Source: Sphingobacteriales bacterium 44-61 (GTDB lineage Bacteria > Bacteroidota > Bacteroidia > Chitinophagales > Chitinophagaceae). From it: a stretch of 64,000 bases of DNA. Shown piece after piece: positions 1 through 9,735 of the stretch (positions are counted from its first letter, which is position 1; every line of letters begins with the position of its first letter). Made by a program: the position numbers and the translations under genes. The notes beneath the pieces were generated by a model. The model worked only from the letters and a program-made list of their open reading frames with translations. It searched no databases and was not told where the DNA came from. Where the stretch lies: positions 618,175-682,174 of the forward strand of contig MKTW01000002.1 in the NCBI GenBank assembly GCA_001898405.1, in the 5' to 3' direction.

Positions 1-3000
1 AGGTTATTGATGGTCGTCTGTGACTGTGTAGCCGCCGCAATGCTGAACTGGGCAGGTCCGGCGATCTTTGTCCACTGATAGCTTCCGATAGTCCCATCTG
101 AATCATAGCTGGCCGATCCATTCACGGTGACCGTATTGGTCGGAAGCGTAATTGTCTGGTCCTTTCCGGCTACTGCCACAGGCAAGGCATTATAATTAGC
201 AGCATTCACTGTTATTTTCACTGTATCAGAGATAGTGGCAGTATTATTATCGATCATCTGCACACTGAACTGGTAAGTTCCGGGTATAAGATCTGTTACA
301 GTTGTTGTTTTTGACTGAGGGTTGGTGATAACAGGTGCACCCGGGCCACTGATCTTTTTCCATACCCAACCAGTAATGGTATAGGTGCTGGTGGCCGTGC
401 CGGTTGCAGACAGGGTAACTGTTGCATTGGAGGTTGTCTGATCAGCGCCGGCATTGAGCTTATAGATCGAGAACGGAACAGATACCACCGGACTTGCCTG
501 CATAGGGTTTCTCGCAGTTGGTACCAGTACATCAAGACCGTTTGGATAGGTCGCTTCAGCAGAGCTGATCAATCCCCTTCCGCCAACAAGCGCCTTATCC
601 CTTCCCCAATGGTACGCAACATTGTTTTCGTCCAGACCCCACCAGTAGAATGTATATACGTTTGAAGTAAAAATATCTTTCCATTTGATCCCTGACTGGG
701 GCAATACCTGCTGCGGCTTCGTATACATTAACCTGCCTTTACCCCAATCCCAGTCGTATGGTTTTGGATTCATTTCCGCATGGTTCACCCATTCTGATCC
801 AATACCCAGTTCGCCCTGAACATTATCACCGAGTGTAAAGAGTCTTCCAAGGCTGTCGATATAAGCAATAGTATTCTGGTTGGCATTGATCTTTTTGATA
901 GGAACAGTCAGGTTCCACAGATTCTTGATGCCAACAGGATTTGCAGCAGTCTGAGAACCACCCCAGAACTGGTAGTCGCTACCCCATACATAAGGATAAC
1001 CCATCGTTTGAGAACCTGTTGCATCCGGTACAAGGGCGCCAAAAAAGTCCCAGCGGGAACCGAAAATATCAATCGCAGGACGGGGGAAAGTGCGGATCAC
1101 CGGGTTGATATTACCCTGAGACCATTCATACACGCGTCCGTCAGTTGTCAGGGCCAGGATCTTCCTGCCCAGGCTGACTTTGGTAAATGTTACACCAGCC
1201 GGTGAAAGTTTTATTGGTTTGGTGATAACAGCAGAACCTGCATAAAGATCATAATCATCATTACCCCAGTACCACAAAGAACCATCATTCTTCAGTGTTA
1301 CGTAAGTAAAGAAATAACCGTAAATGGATTTGTTATTATTGAAGACAGCACCGGTTGTATCAGCATTGATCCTGTCAGGTATAACAGAAGTTCTGCGGCC
1401 AACCCATGCATAACCGTCTTCATCGATCATTGTACAGATATTGAAGCCAATTGATATGTCTTTTACTTTCTTTCCACCCAGGTTATAAGGCATGATCTCC
1501 ACCCTGTTTGCTGCCTGGTTGAAGCCATACACGTAACATTTTTCATCGCTATACAACCAGTATGCACCATATTCTGTACAAGCCACTTTTGTTACATACA
1601 AGCCGCCGCCGCCTGGAGAAGCTGCCTGCACTGTCACTTCTACATCACTGCTTACGGTTGCACCGCTATTGTCTGTCGCAGAAAGCCTGAACACATAAAA
1701 GCCTTGTGTAAGATCACGGATCTCTGTCTGAGCAGCATCGGGAGAAACGATCGTTGCATTACCACCGCTCACTTTTGTCCATGCATAAGACGCGATAGTA
1801 CCATCATTGTCGGAAGCAGTTCCATTCAATGTAAGCGTATTTGTTGGCAAAGTGATCGTTTGGGCATTGCCTGCATTTACTATAGGGACCTGGTTAGCCG
1901 GAGGTGCAGCATTCACTGTCACCTGCACTTCTGCACTCGCAGTTGAATCTCCGTTATCTGTTACAGTAAGCCTGAACACATAAGTTCCCTCCTCAAGATC
2001 GCGGATCTCTGTTTGGGCTGTGCCGGGAGAACTGATCGTTGCATTGCCGCCACTCACTTTTGTCCATGCATAAGACACGATAGTACCATCATTGTCGGAA
2101 GCTGTTCCATTCAGTGTAAGTGTATTCGTTGGCAAAGTGATCGTCTGCGCATTGCCTGCATTCACTACAGGAACCTGGTTGGTTGGAAGCGCTGCATTCA
2201 CCGTTACCTGTACTTCAGCACTGGCAGCCTGATTAGTATTATTGGTGGCAGTAAGTTTGAACACATAAGATCCCTGATCAAGATCGCGGATCTCGGTTTG
2301 AGCAGCATCAGGAGAAACGATCGTTGCATTACCACCACTCACTTTTGTCCATACATAAGATACGATAGTACCATTATTGTCGGAAGCTGTTCCATTCAAA
2401 GTAAGTGTATTGGTTGGTAATGTAATGCTCTGGGCATTACCTGCATTCACTACCGGAGCAGGATTGGTGGCAGGCTCGGCATTCACTGTTACCTGCACTT
2501 CTGCACTCGCAGTTGAATCTCCGTTATCTGTTACAGTAAGCCTGAACACATAAGTTCCCTCCTCAAGATCGCGGATCTCTGTTTGGGCTGTGCCGGGAGA
2601 ACTGATCGTTGCATTGCCGCCACTCACTTTTGTCCATGCATAAGACACGATAGTACCATCATTGTCGGAAGCTGTTCCATTCAGTGTAAGTGTATTCGTT
2701 GGCAAAGTGATCGTCTGCGCATTGCCTGCATTCACTACAGGAACCTGGTTGGTTGGAAGCGCTGCATTCACCGTTACCTGTACTTCAGCACTGGCAGCCT
2801 GATTAGTATTATTGGTGGCAGTAAGTTTGAACACATAAGATCCCTGATCAAGATCGCGGATCTCGGTTTGAGCAGCATCAGGAGAAACGATCGTTGCATT
2901 ACCACCACTCACTTTTGTCCATACATAAGATACGATAGTACCATTATTGTCGGAAGCTGTTCCATTCAAAGTAAGTGTATTGGTTGGTAATGTAATGCTC

Positions 3001-4769
3001 TGGGCATTACCTGCATTCACTACCGGAGCAGGATTGGTGGCAGGCTCGGCATTCACTGTTACCTGCACTTCTGCACTCGCAGTTGAATCTCCGTTATCTG
3101 TTACAGTAAGCCTGAACACATAAGTTCCCTCCTCAAGATCGCGGATCTCTGTCTGAGCTGTACCTGGAGAAGCAATCGTTGCATTGCCTCCGCTCACTTT
3201 CGTCCATAAATAAGATATAATAGAACCGTCATTGTCGGAAGCAGTTCCATTCAAAGTCAATGTATTCGTTGGCAAGGTGATCGTCTGCGCATTACCTGCG
3301 CTCACTATTGGAACCTGGTTTGCCGGAGGAAGTGGTTCGGCATCTACAGTCACCCGTACCTCTGCACTGGCAGTTGAATCTCCGTTATCTGTTACAGTAA
3401 GTCTGAACACATATGCCCCTTGTTCAAGATCACGGATCTCTGTCTGAGCTGTACCGGGAGAAACGATCGTTGCATTCCCTCCGCTCACTTTCGTCCATAA
3501 ATAAGATATAATAGAACCGTCATTGTCGGAAGCAGTTCCATTCAGAGTCAACGTATTCGTTGGCAGGGTGATCGTCTGCGCATTGCCTGCGCTCACCACA
3601 GGGACCTGGTTTACCGGAGGAAGAGAGGGCAAAACTTCTACTTCCACAGTAGCAGTGGCAGACAGGCCGCCATTATCTGTTACTGTCAATTCAAATTTAT
3701 AATTACCGGCTACGAGGTCGGCCACGTCTGTTACCGCAGTAAGCGGGGAAACAATACGAAATCCGGCTGGGCCGGATATATTTTTCCACTGGTAAGAAGC
3801 GATGGTGCCATCAGGGTCAGAACCGCTGCCATTCAGCGTGGCAAGCGCCACCGGAAGCCTGATACTGATATTATTACCGGCATTTGCCACCGGGGGTTTA
3901 TTGGCGGGCGGAACAGGTACCGTGTTGCTTTTATTACGGGACTGTTTGAACATCCATTGATAGATGCTCAGCGATTCCCCGTCGATCGTTTCCACATATT
4001 TGGGATTATAGAACTGGTTCCAGCAGCAGTGACCTCCTGAATAATTGGTAAACCGGCCAAATCCGGCCTTGGCATTATTCATATAGGTCATCTGGTACTT
4101 TGTAGATGTACCGTGAATATCAGCAGGATCAGAACCGAAGCCCCATGCTTTTACAGAATCGGCTACGGTCGTATTTGCCTTGGCCTGGCTCGCAGCGTTT
4201 GCCTGCGACATGGGTACCATCGCAGCCGGTTTGTAGAATACGGTGAATTGTGTGTAATTGCTGGTAGCAGAATTATCATTCGTATGTGCGGCAAGATTTA
4301 CGATGCCCTCACCCCCGGCACTCAAACCTGTCAGGTAGATCCGATCAGGATCAATCGAATAAGTATTTACAATATATCGTATAATATAATTGGCCTGTTC
4401 ACCGTTTGTACTCCAGCCTGGTGCTTGTGGCGATACAACGACAGGAGCATAGTACTTTCCATCTACATAAAAGCTGTCGGGCCATTGATTATGCTCAATA
4501 AAATAGGCAGGACCGCCCGCGCTTGAGCTATTATAAATGTTAGCCAGTTGTGAACCATTAGAATTACCGGCTTCGCCAGTTCCATGAAGGAAAACGATCA
4601 ATGGATATTTTTTGGCTGTAGAATAGCCTTTGGGGAAATGGATCAATGTTGGAAGCACCCTGTTACTGTACCCGCTTCCATCAAAAGGTGCAAAGATGAC
4701 GCTATGGTTCGTTTGACTGAACCCAATCGCTGATTGAAACAATATCAGCAAACAGAATAGTTTCCGCAT
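1..4769 (-). CDS. Giant secreted esterase-like/PKD/RCC1-like protein, C-terminus outside window
   Basis: The reading frame stays open from an ATG at 4769 to base 1, giving at least 1589 residues; the C-terminus lies beyond the left edge. A signal peptide (residues 1-20, ending near FGFSQ-type sequence IGFSQ) precedes an alpha/beta-hydrolase head of about 270 residues like the PHB-depolymerase/phospholipase family: FLHGTGEAG near the oxyanion hole, GLSAGG with Ser150 as likely nucleophile and His247 in GGHCCW as a possible catalytic His. Eight PKD repeats follow (about residues 290-1045), then an RCC1-like beta-propeller (about 1047-1427, with motifs such as LGDNVQGELG), then at least two more PKD repeats. 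It is probably a surface or secreted enzyme acting on an ester-linked polymer, but the substrate is inferred. The same hydrolase-headed design recurs at 21618-28475. A sorting domain cannot be seen because the end is missing. Confidence 0.85.
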   Translation of the reverse strand, partial: MRKLFCLLILFQSAIGFSQTNHSVIFAPFDGSGYSNRVLPTLIHFPKGYSTAKKYPLIVFLHGTGEAGNSNGSQLANIYNSSSAGGPAYFIEHNQWPDSFYVDGKYYAPVVVSPQAPGWSTNGEQANYIIRYIVNTYSIDPDRIYLTGLSAGGEGIVNLAAHTNDNSATSNYTQFTVFYKPAAMVPMSQANAASQAKANTTVADSVKAWGFGSDPADIHGTSTKYQMTYMNNAKAGFGRFTNYSGGHCCWNQFYNPKYVETIDGESLSIYQWMFKQSRNKSNTVPVPPANKPPVANAGNNISIRLPVALATLNGSGSDPDGTIASYQWKNISGPAGFRIVSPLTAVTDVADLVAGNYKFELTVTDNGGLSATATVEVEVLPSLPPVNQVPVVSAGNAQTITLPTNTLTLNGTASDNDGSIISYLWTKVSGGNATIVSPGTAQTEIRDLEQGAYVFRLTVTDNGDSTASAEVRVTVDAEPLPPANQVPIVSAGNAQTITLPTNTLTLNGTASDNDGSIISYLWTKVSGGNATIASPGTAQTEIRDLEEGTYVFRLTVTDNGDSTASAEVQVTVNAEPATNPAPVVNAGNAQSITLPTNTLTLNGTASDNNGTIVSYVWTKVSGGNATIVSPDAAQTEIRDLDQGSYVFKLTATNNTNQAASAEVQVTVNAALPTNQVPVVNAGNAQTITLPTNTLTLNGTASDNDGTIVSYAWTKVSGGNATISSPGTAQTEIRDLEEGTYVFRLTVTDNGDSTASAEVQVTVNAEPATNPAPVVNAGNAQSITLPTNTLTLNGTASDNNGTIVSYVWTKVSGGNATIVSPDAAQTEIRDLDQGSYVFKLTATNNTNQAASAEVQVTVNAALPTNQVPVVNAGNAQTITLPTNTLTLNGTASDNDGTIVSYAWTKVSGGNATISSPGTAQTEIRDLEEGTYVFRLTVTDNGDSTASAEVQVTVNAAPPANQVPIVNAGNAQTITLPTNTLTLNGTASDNDGTIASYAWTKVSGGNATIVSPDAAQTEIRDLTQGFYVFRLSATDNSGATVSSDVEVTVQAASPGGGGLYVTKVACTEYGAYWLYSDEKCYVYGFNQAANRVEIMPYNLGGKKVKDISIGFNICTMIDEDGYAWVGRRTSVIPDRINADTTGAVFNNNKSIYGYFFTYVTLKNDGSLWYWGNDDYDLYAGSAVITKPIKLSPAGVTFTKVSLGRKILALTTDGRVYEWSQGNINPVIRTFPRPAIDIFGSRWDFFGALVPDATGSQTMGYPYVWGSDYQFWGGSQTAANPVGIKNLWNLTVPIKKINANQNTIAYIDSLGRLFTLGDNVQGELGIGSEWVNHAEMNPKPYDWDWGKGRLMYTKPQQVLPQSGIKWKDIFTSNVYTFYWWGLDENNVAYHWGRDKALVGGRGLISSAEATYPNGLDVLVPTARNPMQASPVVSVPFSIYKLNAGADQTTSNATVTLSATGTATSTYTITGWVWKKISGPGAPVITNPQSKTTTVTDLIPGTYQFSVQMIDNNTATISDTVKITVNAANYNALPVAVAGKDQTITLPTNTVTVNGSASYDSDGTIGSYQWTKIAGPAQFSIAAATQSQTTINN
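1921..3152. repeat. Exact 570-bp tandem duplication inside PKD repeats
   Basis: Bases 1921-2582 are identical to 2491-3152, a lag of 570 bp (190 residues, two PKD domains), giving 2.16 perfect copies. The match breaks at 1920/2490 and at 2583/3153. The flanking PKD repeats are similar but not identical, so this is a recent in-frame duplication, or gene-conversion product, of a two-domain unit. The reading frame is kept. Confidence 0.97.
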
Positions 4770-5140
4770 AGGATAAAAATGGATTTTAACAACCTCACTG
4801 GATTAAAAATGCCTTTGGATTTTCGAGAAAATGTTCCGCGTTTTTTAACAAAATCAATGCCAAGAATAAATGATATTTTCTGTTGATTTTTTTCCCGTCT
4901 GACGGAAAAATTTCTACTGATATGTCCAATTTAGCATCCATTCAAAAATAGATTTACTCTACCCAAGTTTCAAGAGTATAAATGAGCGATTTGCGACGTA
5001 GAATTACCATCTGCGTACGCACAGAAATTTTATCATCGGGGTGTGGATATTACGTTCGTGAAAGAGAATTGAAGGAACGAAAAAAAAGCCAATCAAATAT
5101 GAAGGAAATGTGAATGTGAATAAATACCAGCGAATGTGGA
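4770..5140. other. Intergenic region upstream of the PKD protein
   Basis: This 371-bp AT-rich stretch lies between the start of the PKD protein gene and the end of the DUF707-like gene, both on the minus strand. It should hold the PKD gene promoter, but no clear TTTG/TAnnTTTG pair, strong hairpin or RNA gene is visible. Confidence 0.6.
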
Positions 5141-5989
5141 TTATTTTAACCCTAAAAGCTTACGGCTTCTTGATTTTACCCTCGCAGCGAAGCCAAAATC
5201 GTTAATAAACCGTACCATGTTTCTCCATTTGTCTTTCGCCTGCGCTGACAAATACATGACAAACGAATGTTTTTTGTCGACCAACTGCAAACGTCCCAGC
5301 TCTGCATAATAATGCTTGCGGGATCCGTATTTATCTGTGATCATCTTCCATTCATCATACGGAGACACTCCAAGCTTGGCATACAACTCCCCACCTCCTA
5401 CCGGCAACGTGTGCTTCATCATCACATTATCAAAAACAATCAACTTATTGGAAGGATTGCCTAAGATTTTTGTCCATACCGTATCAACTCCCCAACTCGA
5501 CTTATTTCCGATAAATGATTCAAGACAGGCTTTCAACGCATGCTTGCTGAACAATGGTGCCATCACTTCTACCTGGCCAACAAATCTGCAGAAACAATTT
5601 GAATGGTTCTTGAAAATGGGCCAACTGCAAAATGAGTCGCGTGAAAGCGATGCCTGGCAGATATCAGCATTCATTGCACGGGCATTCACAAACATCCTGT
5701 TGATATCTTCCGTATTGATATCAATATCATCATCCAGGAAATAGAAATAATCATACTGCTCCAGCCATTCAGGCTTCACACGCGTCAACAATTCATGCAG
5801 CATATGGTACTTGAAATCCTTTAAATGAAAAAAATGATCGGCCACTTCATATTTCGAAGGATCAAGGATCTGCTCATGATAAAACATCAGGCAAAGCTCA
5901 AATTCCTTTTCCTTAATGTTCTCTAACCACTTCTCCTTAAATAAATACCCCTTATTACCCACCGGGGCTATGACTATATTTCTTTGCAC
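5141..5989 (-). CDS. DUF707-like putative glycosyltransferase
   Basis: This 282-residue protein has no signal peptide or clear membrane segment. It resembles DUF707 proteins: an N-terminal VIAPVGNKG strand, an acidic FYFLDDDIDI segment that looks like a metal-binding DxD of GT-A glycosyltransferases (about residues 83-92), then QVEVMAPLFS and SSWGVDTVW motifs typical of the family, and a C-terminal HTLPVGGG stretch. The family is widespread but biochemically poorly defined; transfer of a sugar to a polysaccharide is inferred from the DxD and from its position divergent to the flippase at 6198, at the edge of an EPS cluster. The start ATG at 5989 matches the family N-terminus. Confidence 0.75.
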   Translation of the reverse strand: MQRNIVIAPVGNKGYLFKEKWLENIKEKEFELCLMFYHEQILDPSKYEVADHFFHLKDFKYHMLHELLTRVKPEWLEQYDYFYFLDDDIDINTEDINRMFVNARAMNADICQASLSRDSFCSWPIFKNHSNCFCRFVGQVEVMAPLFSKHALKACLESFIGNKSSWGVDTVWTKILGNPSNKLIVFDNVMMKHTLPVGGGELYAKLGVSPYDEWKMITDKYGSRKHYYAELGRLQLVDKKHSFVMYLSAQAKDKWRNMVRFINDFGFAARVKSRSRKLLGLK

Positions 5990-6197
5990 CTGATCTCTTT
6001 TTGCGTTTTGCGTTGTTTCGGCGGGCTAAAATAGCCTGTTTTTTCAGTAAACACAAGCTAAATAAACATGAACTTGTGTTTTCAGGCTATCAGGTTGTGG
6101 ATTCTGCAGGATGGATTGTGAATACGGGAATAACCGTCATTTATATAACAGCTATATGACCGCCGGAATTTAATTTGTACTTTAGCGCCAAAAAAAT

Positions 6198-7568
6198 TTG
6201 AAACTGCAGTACTCTAAATACTGGCTGAAATCAGGTCTTTATACTTTCTTTCAACGTTTTTCCCTTACCCTGTTTGGACTGATCAATTTTATTATCCTGG
6301 TCCGCTATCTATCCAAGGCGGAAATGGGGACCTGGGCTTTATTTCTTATCATAACGACCGTTTTTGAAACCACCAAGTCAGGCTTGCTCAAAAACGCCCA
6401 TATCAGGTTTATTACCATCACCAACAATGACCGTGAAAAAAATGAGATCGCAACATCTTCGCTTGTGATCAATGCTACTATCAGTATCGTATTCATTGTC
6501 TTTCTGCTGGGCTTCGCGTCCATGCTGCCCAAATGGCTGAATGCTGAGGTCGGTCTCGGCAGTATGATGACCTGGTTCATCCCTGGTATCGCCGGCATGG
6601 TGATCTTCTCGCATTTCGAAGCGATCCAGCAATCCAACCTTGATTTCCAGGGCGTATTCGTTGGCCATTTTTTCCGTCAACTGAGTTTCCTGCTGATGAT
6701 CGTATATGATGTAGTGATGAAAAACCCGCTTACCCTGAATAAGCTGGCCCTTTACCAATCCATTAGCATTGCCATCGGTTCCGTATTTATTTTTTATTAT
6801 TCAAGGAAATATATCAGTTACCGGTTTGCACCAACCATGGCGGCCATCAAAAAGATCGTGGGTTATGGAAAGTATATTTTCACTTCCACCGCACTTGCCA
6901 ATATCGCGTCCAATATAGACCAGGTAATGACATCCAGTTTTTTGTCGAGCAGCGCAGTAGCATATTATAATACAGCTTCAAGGATCAACCTGCTGATCGA
7001 TATCCCCTCTTATGCCGCAGCCGAGATACTGTTTCCCAAAACATCCATGGCTTCGCATTCAGCAGACACACATAAAGTGAAATATTATTACGAAAAGATG
7101 GTAGCAATCCTGATGAGTTTCACGCTACCCGCCGCTATCTTCATTTTGATTTTCCCCAAAGTGGCCATCTTCCTTATTGCCGGCCCTTCCTATTACGATG
7201 CAGCACCGATCCTGCAGTTATACATACTTACCGGCATTCTCCGCCCGATGCAGAACCAGGCAGCCAATACCCTGAATGCTGCAGGCAAACCGCAACTATG
7301 CCTGAAGATCAATGCGATCATGGTCTGCATTTACCTGGCCATCAATTTTATCTGTTTATATTATATAGGATTTTATGGTGCAGCAGTGGGTACATTCATT
7401 ACAACTGTCATCGGCACCGCCTACTGGTACTTTACCATGCGGAAAGAGATCGGCCTTGAGATCCGCAATGTCATCCGCTATATTGAAGAAACCTACCGGA
7501 TGATATTTGGCCTGCTCAGGGGTCTCCGTTTGAATTCACTTAGCAATTTTAATAAGAAAGACCCATGA
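6198..7568 (+). CDS. Wzx-type polysaccharide flippase (MATE/MOP superfamily)
   Basis: This 456-residue polytopic inner-membrane protein has the hydrophobic pattern of about 12-14 helices and the N-terminal layout of the polysaccharide biosynthesis (PST/MOP) family, with LINFIILVRYLSKAEMG in the first helices and a loop ATSTLANIASNIDQVM-like sequence near mid-protein (TSTALANIASNIDQVM). It would flip undecaprenyl-linked repeat units to the periplasm. The frame opens with TTG at 6198 and the next in-frame methionine is Met43, so TTG is preferred. A possible -7 element, TACTTTAG, lies at about 6178-6185. The 3' end overlaps the GT14 gene by 4 bp, showing translational coupling and a common operon. 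Confidence 0.88.
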   Translation: MKLQYSKYWLKSGLYTFFQRFSLTLFGLINFIILVRYLSKAEMGTWALFLIITTVFETTKSGLLKNAHIRFITITNNDREKNEIATSSLVINATISIVFIVFLLGFASMLPKWLNAEVGLGSMMTWFIPGIAGMVIFSHFEAIQQSNLDFQGVFVGHFFRQLSFLLMIVYDVVMKNPLTLNKLALYQSISIAIGSVFIFYYSRKYISYRFAPTMAAIKKIVGYGKYIFTSTALANIASNIDQVMTSSFLSSSAVAYYNTASRINLLIDIPSYAAAEILFPKTSMASHSADTHKVKYYYEKMVAILMSFTLPAAIFILIFPKVAIFLIAGPSYYDAAPILQLYILTGILRPMQNQAANTLNAAGKPQLCLKINAIMVCIYLAINFICLYYIGFYGAAVGTFITTVIGTAYWYFTMRKEIGLEIRNVIRYIEETYRMIFGLLRGLRLNSLSNFNKKDP

Positions 7569-8410
7569 GAATTGCTCACCTTATCCTCGCCCACAAAAAT
7601 CCTGAGCAACTCGAAATGCTGATAAAGGCCCTGCAGCATCCTTCGTTCGAGATCTTTTTGCATATAGACGGTAAATCGGACCAATCCCAGTTTACCTATC
7701 TCACCCGCTATCCCAATGTCCGTTTTATCAGGAAGAGGACAAAGATATACTGGGCAGGTTATGGCACTATCCAGGGAACATTGAATGGTTTTGAAGAGAT
7801 CATCCCGCTCAATTTTGATTATATTAATGTGCTGTCCGCACAGGATTACCCGATCAAGACGGCCTCTTATATTTATGATTTTTTCAAAGCTCAGGCAGGC
7901 ACCGAATTCATAACCTGCGAGTCCATTAAAGACGAATGGAAAGAAGCTGCCAGCCGGGTACATAATTACCATCTCATCAATTTCCGGATACCAGGTAAAT
8001 ACCGGCTCGAAAAGATACTGACGGCTGTATTGCCTGCACGCAAAGCGCCGTTTGGCTACGAATTTGTGGGAAGGGCCAACTGGTTTGCGCTCACCAATAA
8101 GGCAGCCGATTTTATTTTCCGCTTTCAGAAAGAACATCCTTCCTATGTGCGTTATTTCAAATTATGCTGGGGTGCCGATGAGTTCTTCTTTTCCACCCTC
8201 CTGTTCAATACACCAGGATTCAGGGAGAAGATCAAACCGAATCTCACGTATGTGGATTGGTCGGTGATTGAAGAAAAAGGACATCCCAAAATACTTGACT
8301 CAGGTGATTTTGATAAGCTCACCCGTTCAGATAAACTATTTGCCCGCAAATTTGATATTAGCCGGGACGAGAAAATTATTCATAAGCTGGCCGAATGGCT
8401 TAATTCATAA
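7565..8410 (+). CDS. GT14 (core-2/I-branching type) glycosyltransferase
   Basis: This is a 281-residue protein of the Branch family (PF02485), known for beta-1,6-N-acetylglucosaminyl- or xylosyl-transfer. Typical landmarks are AHLILAHKNPEQL at the N-terminus, FLHIDGKSD, the IYWAGYGTIQG segment, FDYINVLSAQDYPIK (SAQDYP is the family signature) and the late WGADEFFFSTLL acidic motif. It overlaps the flippase gene by 4 bp and is followed after 11 bp by a GT2 gene, so it is an operon member that adds a side or backbone sugar to the EPS repeat. The exact donor and linkage cannot be read from sequence. Confidence 0.9.
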   Translation: MRIAHLILAHKNPEQLEMLIKALQHPSFEIFLHIDGKSDQSQFTYLTRYPNVRFIRKRTKIYWAGYGTIQGTLNGFEEIIPLNFDYINVLSAQDYPIKTASYIYDFFKAQAGTEFITCESIKDEWKEAASRVHNYHLINFRIPGKYRLEKILTAVLPARKAPFGYEFVGRANWFALTNKAADFIFRFQKEHPSYVRYFKLCWGADEFFFSTLLFNTPGFREKIKPNLTYVDWSVIEEKGHPKILDSGDFDKLTRSDKLFARKFDISRDEKIIHKLAEWLNS

Positions 8411-8421
8411 AAGCAGCAATC

Positions 8422-9621
8422 ATGCAGTGGTTGGAGATCATTATTTTGTTACTCGCAGGTATTATCTTTTTTAATTATGCCGGCTATGCCATCATCGCAG
8501 GTATAATTGCAAAATTGTCTGCCCAAAAGAAACCCGCTGTTGATACTATTTATCAACCGAAGCTTTCTTTTATTGTTGCAGCATATAATGAAGAGGATAT
8601 TATCGAAGACAAAATCCTCAACACCCTGGCACTTGATTATCCCGCAAACAAAATAGAGCTCTTATTTATTACAGATGGCTCAACCGACCGGACCAATGAG
8701 ATCATCAGCAGGTACAGCCAGGTAAAATTGCTGTTTCAACCGGAACGGAAAGGGAAATCCGCTGCCCTGAACCGGGTTGTTGAAAGTGCCAGTCACGAAA
8801 TTCTTGTATTCAGTGATGCCAACACCTTCCTGAACCCCGAAGCACTGGGGCTGATGATGCAGCATTATGCCGATCCCCGGACCGGGGGCGTTTCTGGCGA
8901 AAAAAAGGTAAAATCCCTGGCAAAAAGCAATGCGAACTCGGAAGGGCTTTACTGGAAATATGAATCATTGTTAAAGAAGATCGATTCGGCATTCTATTCC
9001 CTGGTCGGCGCAGCAGGAGAATTGTTCTCGGTCCGCAAAAGCTTATATATCCCAGTGGCAGAAAACGTGTTACTGGACGATTTTGTGATCTCCATGCGGG
9101 TAGTCACCAAAGGATTCAAAGTGAAATACGAACCGGCCGCTTACGGGGCCGAGCTTGGTTCGGCAGGGATCAGTGAAGAGGAAAAGCGGAAAGTACGGAT
9201 CGCCATGGGCGGATTCCAGGCAATGAAGGAATTCAGGCACCTCTATCGTTTCTGGAAAACCCCACGCCTGTCCTACCTTTATATCTCACACCGGGTATTG
9301 CGTTGGGCAGTTACCCCATTTTGCCTGCCTTTACTACTGATAATCAATATTATAACCGTCATAATGGGCACATCCCCCCTCTTTGTGGTATTGCTTGCTG
9401 CTCAGCTTTTGTTTTATCTTTCCGCCTTGATCGGCTATGGACTTTATAAAAAGGGGATAAAAATATCAATATTTAATATATGTTACTATTTCGTTTTCAT
9501 GAATATATCAGTAATTAAAGGATTTATAAAATATCTTGACCGCAAGAATGTGGTATCAGGTGCCTGGGAGAAGTCGAAAAGGGAAATGTCGCAGACTCAT
9601 TCAGGTTTGAAACAATTCTAA
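8422..9621 (+). CDS. Membrane-anchored GT2 glycosyltransferase
   Basis: This 399-residue protein has an N-terminal membrane helix (about residues 4-26), a cytosolic GT-A domain (SFIVAAYNEEDII, FITDGSTDRT, VFSDANT as DxD-equivalent, GGVSGEKKV, LLDDF) and a cluster of C-terminal helices from about residue 290. This is the layout of IcaA/cellulose-synthase-like transferases, although the last (Q/R)xxRW motif is replaced by a KRKVRIAMGG segment. It probably extends the EPS backbone at the inner face of the membrane. Start ATG lies 11 bp after the GT14 stop. Confidence 0.87.
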   Translation: MQWLEIIILLLAGIIFFNYAGYAIIAGIIAKLSAQKKPAVDTIYQPKLSFIVAAYNEEDIIEDKILNTLALDYPANKIELLFITDGSTDRTNEIISRYSQVKLLFQPERKGKSAALNRVVESASHEILVFSDANTFLNPEALGLMMQHYADPRTGGVSGEKKVKSLAKSNANSEGLYWKYESLLKKIDSAFYSLVGAAGELFSVRKSLYIPVAENVLLDDFVISMRVVTKGFKVKYEPAAYGAELGSAGISEEEKRKVRIAMGGFQAMKEFRHLYRFWKTPRLSYLYISHRVLRWAVTPFCLPLLLIINIITVIMGTSPLFVVLLAAQLLFYLSALIGYGLYKKGIKISIFNICYYFVFMNISVIKGFIKYLDRKNVVSGAWEKSKREMSQTHSGLKQF

Positions 9622-9735
9622 TAAGCAGTAATACAGCTGCCCTGGGATTTGCTACAGTCGTGCCTTCGAGCTATTTTTACAACCGTCACCGTACTTTAAA
9701 AAGCCATTAAACTCTCCAACCTTATACTTTAATCT

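Noticed and set aside
1704-2990. Plus-strand frames of 80-135 codons in the PKD region
   Set aside because: They lie opposite the long minus-strand frame, repeat with its PKD domains and show no protein features of their own.
1921-3152. CRISPR-like look of regularly repeated DNA
   Set aside because: The period is 570 bp, in frame with PKD domains, with no short palindromic repeat and spacer pattern.
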